Source: Acanthochlamys bracteata
Lineage: Eukaryota; Streptophyta; Magnoliopsida; Pandanales; Velloziaceae
Direction: 5' to 3'
Length of the DNA: 64,000 nucleotides
Assembly (NCBI GenBank): GCA_019914995.1
Contig: CM034138.1
Coordinates: 4,774,001 to 4,838,000, forward strand
The position numbers and the translations under genes are program-made. The notes beneath the pieces are model-generated. The model made no database searches, was not told the DNA's origin, and was given only the letters and a program-made list of their open reading frames with translations. Of this stretch, positions 60,672 to 64,000 are shown piece after piece; the first letter of the stretch is position 1; the number at the start of each line of letters is the position of its first letter.

Positions 60672-60812
60672 TAAAGATAAATCAATAAGAACCACATGTA
60701 GAAAAGTTCCAACCATAAAACTAAAGAATTTAACTTTTGAGGAAAACAAAGTTCAAGCTAATATTTTTTGACAAATTGTCATTAATGTGATTATTTTAAA
60801 CCTGGTAGCCAA

Positions 60813-61070
60813 CACTACACCATATTTGTGACCAGCGCTATCGAGATCTAGCAATCAGGTCAACTAGTCGCTGACTATTAACCAATGACTCACGTCCCTA
60901 GTCGCTTAAAGAAATTGCGACTAGTTGACGTGCGGTTGCTAATGTTTTTATGACCCTAACTTGATGGTAGCCGATGGGTTGACTGTGACTGTCTTCCTCG
61001 GTTGCAAGTGTACATATATCAGCACCACAACATTGCTAGTGGCAGTTAGTTTCCACGACCGTCCTTTCTG
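60813..61070 (+). mobile_element. Second CACTA-type terminus with subterminal repeats
   Basis: CACTACACCATATTTGTGAC is followed by many TAGTCGCT, GCGACTAG, GGTTGC and related motifs over 250 bp. It shares 'GTGACCAG' close to the end with the terminus at 54276 and points the same way. Either it is the start of a second related element, or a duplicated end. Confidence 0.5.
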
Positions 61071-61178
61071 GTGGCTGAGAAGACTAAAGAACACCTTCAA
61101 GAAAATGAATCAAAGATATCATATATAATGGAAATGCTCAGAAAGCTTGAAAGTGTTACAGCAGAACTAAGCGAGTAA
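61071..61178 (+). pseudogene. Coiled-coil exon, probably CACTA-derived
   Basis: An open stretch VAEKTKEHLQENESKISYIM then EMLRKLESVTAELSE ends at a GCGA/GTAAGT splice donor. Heptad-like spacing of Leu, Ile and Met predicts a coiled coil. It follows the CACTA-type terminus directly; CACTA accessory proteins often have such C-terminal coiled coils. The identity is not proven. Confidence 0.3.
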
Positions 61179-61429
61179 GTTGTATATTTTATAAAATTAA
61201 TGAATACTTTTTGTATCAAATCTATCAAAAATGAATTAGAATTGAATGTTTTTATTTTCAAATTTATTAGTAAAGTATTAAGATATATTAAGACAATGTT
61301 ATTTGAATTTATGGTGAATGAATGTTATTATGTTTCTTGAAAATATAATGTTAACTATTTAGAATGGATGCTTTAGCAGAAATGCAATCGAGTTTTTTTT
61401 TTTTTTTTGTTGCAAAGTTACCAACTACA

Positions 61430-61630
61430 AAGGTTTAGTCGGTAATGCTAGCATGTAATACCGACAAAAAAATTGTACTAGCTGATAAATTTCAGTAAAT
61501 ATTACCGACTGACGGTAGGTCCGTCGGTAAATCCTTAAAAATTATGGACTAGCGACGTAGATAGTCGGTAATTATTAAAATTTACTAACTAATGGTGTGT
61601 CAGTCAGCAAATCTTTCTAACTAACCTGAG
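61430..61630. repeat. Inverted/direct repeats of a TCGGTAA motif
   Basis: TAGTCGGTAA, TACCGAC, GTCCGTCGGTAAA, AGTCGGTAATTATT and TCAGTCAGCAAA recur in both orientations within 200 bp, flanking 'ACTACAAAGG'. This is another CACTA-like subterminal repeat set, of a different family from that at 54276. Confidence 0.5.
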
Positions 61631-61639
61631 CAGTGCTCG

Positions 61640-62530
61640 ATCCCAGCCATTTCTCTTCTTCAAAGTTTCATTTCTATGTTTACCCACCTATTGTGAATCT
61701 CTGCCGATCAGTATTTCCTCTGGAACTCCAAAGTTGCTAATTTTTGCCTCTCTTCTCCCTTTTTTGAGCTCTTGACTTTGCTCTCTAGTATGGTGCTAGC
61801 TCATCCTGAGTGGCTTCGCTTTGGACGGGACCTCCGCCATCTTGATTCACCGTGCTCGTTGTGTAGGTTGCCATCGGAAATTCTTAAGAACATACCAAGA
61901 TGTCTTGATTAAGAATTTTGAATCAATATTGATGGGAAGGTCGACAGAAAAGAATAAAATAACCATGTTTTCCAATTTGAGATGGATTTGAATATTATCA
62001 ATGATTGGTTTGAATGTTCTTAGATGACTCTTGTTTGAATATCGTTAGGTGAATTTGGTTTGAATATGGTTTTGTTTTTAATGTTATAAAGTAGATATTT
62101 GGAGGTACTTGTAGATGATTGTTGTTAGATGTTAGAGTTTCACTAAAGATGATGAAATTAACTTATGGCTTTCAATTAACTCTGTTGCTACAAGCATATA
62201 TTGATTGATTATTGGTTGAATGTGTATCTTGTAATACATAACTTACTTATATGACAATTAATTAGCTTTTATACAATTTTTAATTAATAAGTTTAACGTT
62301 AGAAAATTTTGAAATAGGATGGATAAAATCTGGATATATATTACCATAAGATATTAGAGGAGTATACCAATGGAGTTTGATTGTTCATGCAATTTGCTAA
62401 AGAACATTAAAAGATGTTAGTGAGATCCACTCCCCATATCGACACTATTTAAATAGATATTCAAACACTTATGATATAGTATATATGCATTTGCTTGTCA
62501 ATAATTTTATGCATTTTATACTTCTATTTT
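61640..62530. other. No gene seen
   Basis: No recognised coding text or repeat boundary. Confidence 0.4.
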
Positions 62531-62537
62531 TCAGTGT

Positions 62538-62650
62538 TTGTTTCTCATTTTTTTATTTTACTGTTTTTTTTTCATTGTCTTTTGTCACTGTTTTTTTTCA
62601 CTTTTCCATTCCACTATTTTTGTTTTCATTATTTTTTTTTTTTCTTTTTT

Positions 62651-62694
<44 letters not shown>

Positions 62695-62900
62695 CATTGT
62701 TTTTTTTTTTTTTTCATTTTTGGTATTTTTTTTATTTTTTTTTTCACTATTTCTTTTTTCATTTTTTTTATTTCACTTTTTTTTTACTGATTTTTTATTG
62801 TCTTTTCTTCCACATTTTCCATTTCACTATTTTTTTAGTTTTTATTTCACTGCTTTGTTCACTGTTCTGGCTTAACACTTTTTTTATTGCACTTTAATTT
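62538..62900. repeat. T-rich low-complexity tract
   Basis: Long T runs are broken by repeated TTTCACT, TTTTCATTG and TTCCACT phrases, including an uninterrupted T run of about 48 bases near 62648-62695. The long open frames it produces in three phases are made of Phe, Ser and Leu and are not genes. Confidence 0.9.
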
Positions 62901-63189
62901 TTTAATCAATTTTTTTTCACTATGTGAAAATGCAAACAAAAAGTATAATAATATATAACAAATTGCTCCCTATACAATACAACTTAATAAGATTGGATAC
63001 AACATCCAAATGGTTCCAAAAATGGCAAAAAAATTCATCATCTTACTTTAAATGAGTAGCTGATTCTTCTTCTTCACTAGTATTTTCGCATTTTTTCACC
63101 ATCATCTTTATTTTTGTCCTCAGCAATATCTCTTTCAAAAACTATCAATTAAAAATGATGGTAATTGTTAAGAAAAAAGTTTGAATTAA

Positions 63190-64000
63190 AAAAAACACAA
63201 AGTATGTTACTAATCAAAACTAAGCAAATAATTTTACTTATTTGTCTTATTCTTTTTATTAGGATTTTCAGGACAATTTTATTTGTTATGTTGAACACCA
63301 GACTTGTTACAGTATGTGCATTTTCTACCTATTTTTATTTTGGCTTTTGCAGTGTCTTTTTCAAGCCTCCTTTTATTCTACTATTATCCTTATAAATAGT
63401 TTCTTCTTTTTTTCTTCCCTTCGTTTGTGATATATTATGATTCAATAGTAAGACTTGAGATGTATCAACTGTGGTTGTTTCTTCTAATGCTGGAATGCTA
63501 ACATGGTCACTAGGCTTCCTCACTTCTCTGGGCCGTGGTGCTGTTTCTTCTAGTGCTTTCAACAAAATTTGATAGCCCTCGTCGATTTCAGCAGTTTCGT
63601 AAACCAATTGGTTACAAACCATCTATAGGTGTGTAGTTATGGATAACTCAATATTTCCATGCCCATTTAAAGATCCACTATCATATTTAGCTCTATATTT
63701 GTTTGCCCCTTTCTTCCACCGCTAAAAGTGATCTGATATCTTTATATTCCGTCTCGGAAAGACCTTCACAAAATGCTCACAAGGAATTCCCAGAAACTCA
63801 AAAAGCTTACGTTCATAGTTACTTTTCTTTGTTGTTGTATTGAACTTCACCTTCCACTCCCGCCGATCACCTTCCTCTCGAGACTTGTAAATATAAGTTG
63901 TGTAGCCGTCACTATCCTTTTCATCGTGATGCAACACATACTTATTTTGAGCTTTTTCAAATTCTTATTTGAATCTGTCGTACACATTTTTCGTGTACAT
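63190..64000 (-). pseudogene. FAR1/FRS-like (MULE-related) C-terminal part, broken, runs off window
   Basis: The minus strand from the window edge reads MYTKNVYDRFK, EFEKAQNKYVLHHDEKDSDG, EWKVKFNTTTKKSNYERKLF, EFLGIPCEHFVKVFPRRN, a stop, RWKKGANKYRAKYDSGSL and so on, ending with a zinc-knuckle stretch CTYCNKSGVQHNK. This is the order in FAR1-RELATED SEQUENCE proteins, which descend from Mutator-like transposases: transposase end, SWIM zinc finger (CxCxxFEFxGIPCxH), tail, CCHC knuckle. The SWIM CxC has become YER, so zinc binding is lost, and at least three in-frame stops occur. It could be a dead host gene or a dead MULE; the N-terminal half lies outside the window. Confidence 0.78.

Noticed and set aside
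62485..62897. Three overlapping open frames of 100-126 codons
   Set aside because: They are Phe/Leu/Ser strings produced by a T-rich low-complexity tract.

Overview
This is nuclear DNA from a flowering plant. The evidence is spliced genes with GT/AG introns, a land-plant-type pentatricopeptide-repeat (PPR) gene, a cytosolic ribosomal protein gene, and a dense load of plant transposons (PIF/Harbinger, Tourist-like MITEs, Ty1-copia, TRIM, CACTA, FAR1/MULE-like). The AT-rich composition and the resemblance of the PPR gene to Arabidopsis At1g71420 suggest a dicot, but the species cannot be named from the sequence.

Layout. 1-7 kb is the gene-rich part: a scrap of an NPG1-like gene, a Tourist-like MITE close to a promoter, an intact four-exon RPS23 (uS12) gene, and a PPR gene whose C-terminal DYW domain has been cut off by a stop codon and then decayed. 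7-24 kb is mostly decayed repeat: a plus-strand Ty1-copia ruin (about 9.0-12 kb), several MITEs, a microsatellite, a 63-bp minisatellite, and one small plant-specific gene of unknown function (23.0-23.6 kb). 24-26.3 kb holds a second, minus-strand copia ruin.

26.5-59.3 kb is the most interesting part. It is a set of nested PIF/Harbinger-type DNA transposons, several bounded by 3-bp TAA/TTA target-site duplications. At least four carry pieces of host genes (RPL7a, a NACK-type kinesin, a HECT ubiquitin ligase, a RABA4 GTPase), all on the minus strand. The largest (35825-52031) holds decayed remains of both canonical PIF genes, the DDE transposase and the Myb/SANT-like protein. It has been entered by three adjacent TRIM retrotransposons (one itself split by a solo LTR) and by a 42435-50993 element that in turn contains a 45787-50863 element.

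52.6-54.3 kb is a third copia ruin (gag, protease, integrase), ending at a CACTA-type terminus. 54.3-61.7 kb shows CACTA-like subterminal repeats with another PIF element inserted (56223-59280). The window ends with T-rich low-complexity DNA and the decayed C-terminal part of a FAR1/FRS-like gene on the minus strand.

Only three protein genes look alive: RPS23, the shortened PPR gene and the small Cys-rich protein gene. Everything else coding-like is transposon-derived or a captured, broken gene fragment. Element boundaries were found by eye from terminal repeats and target duplications; homologies are from recognition of conserved motifs, not from a search.
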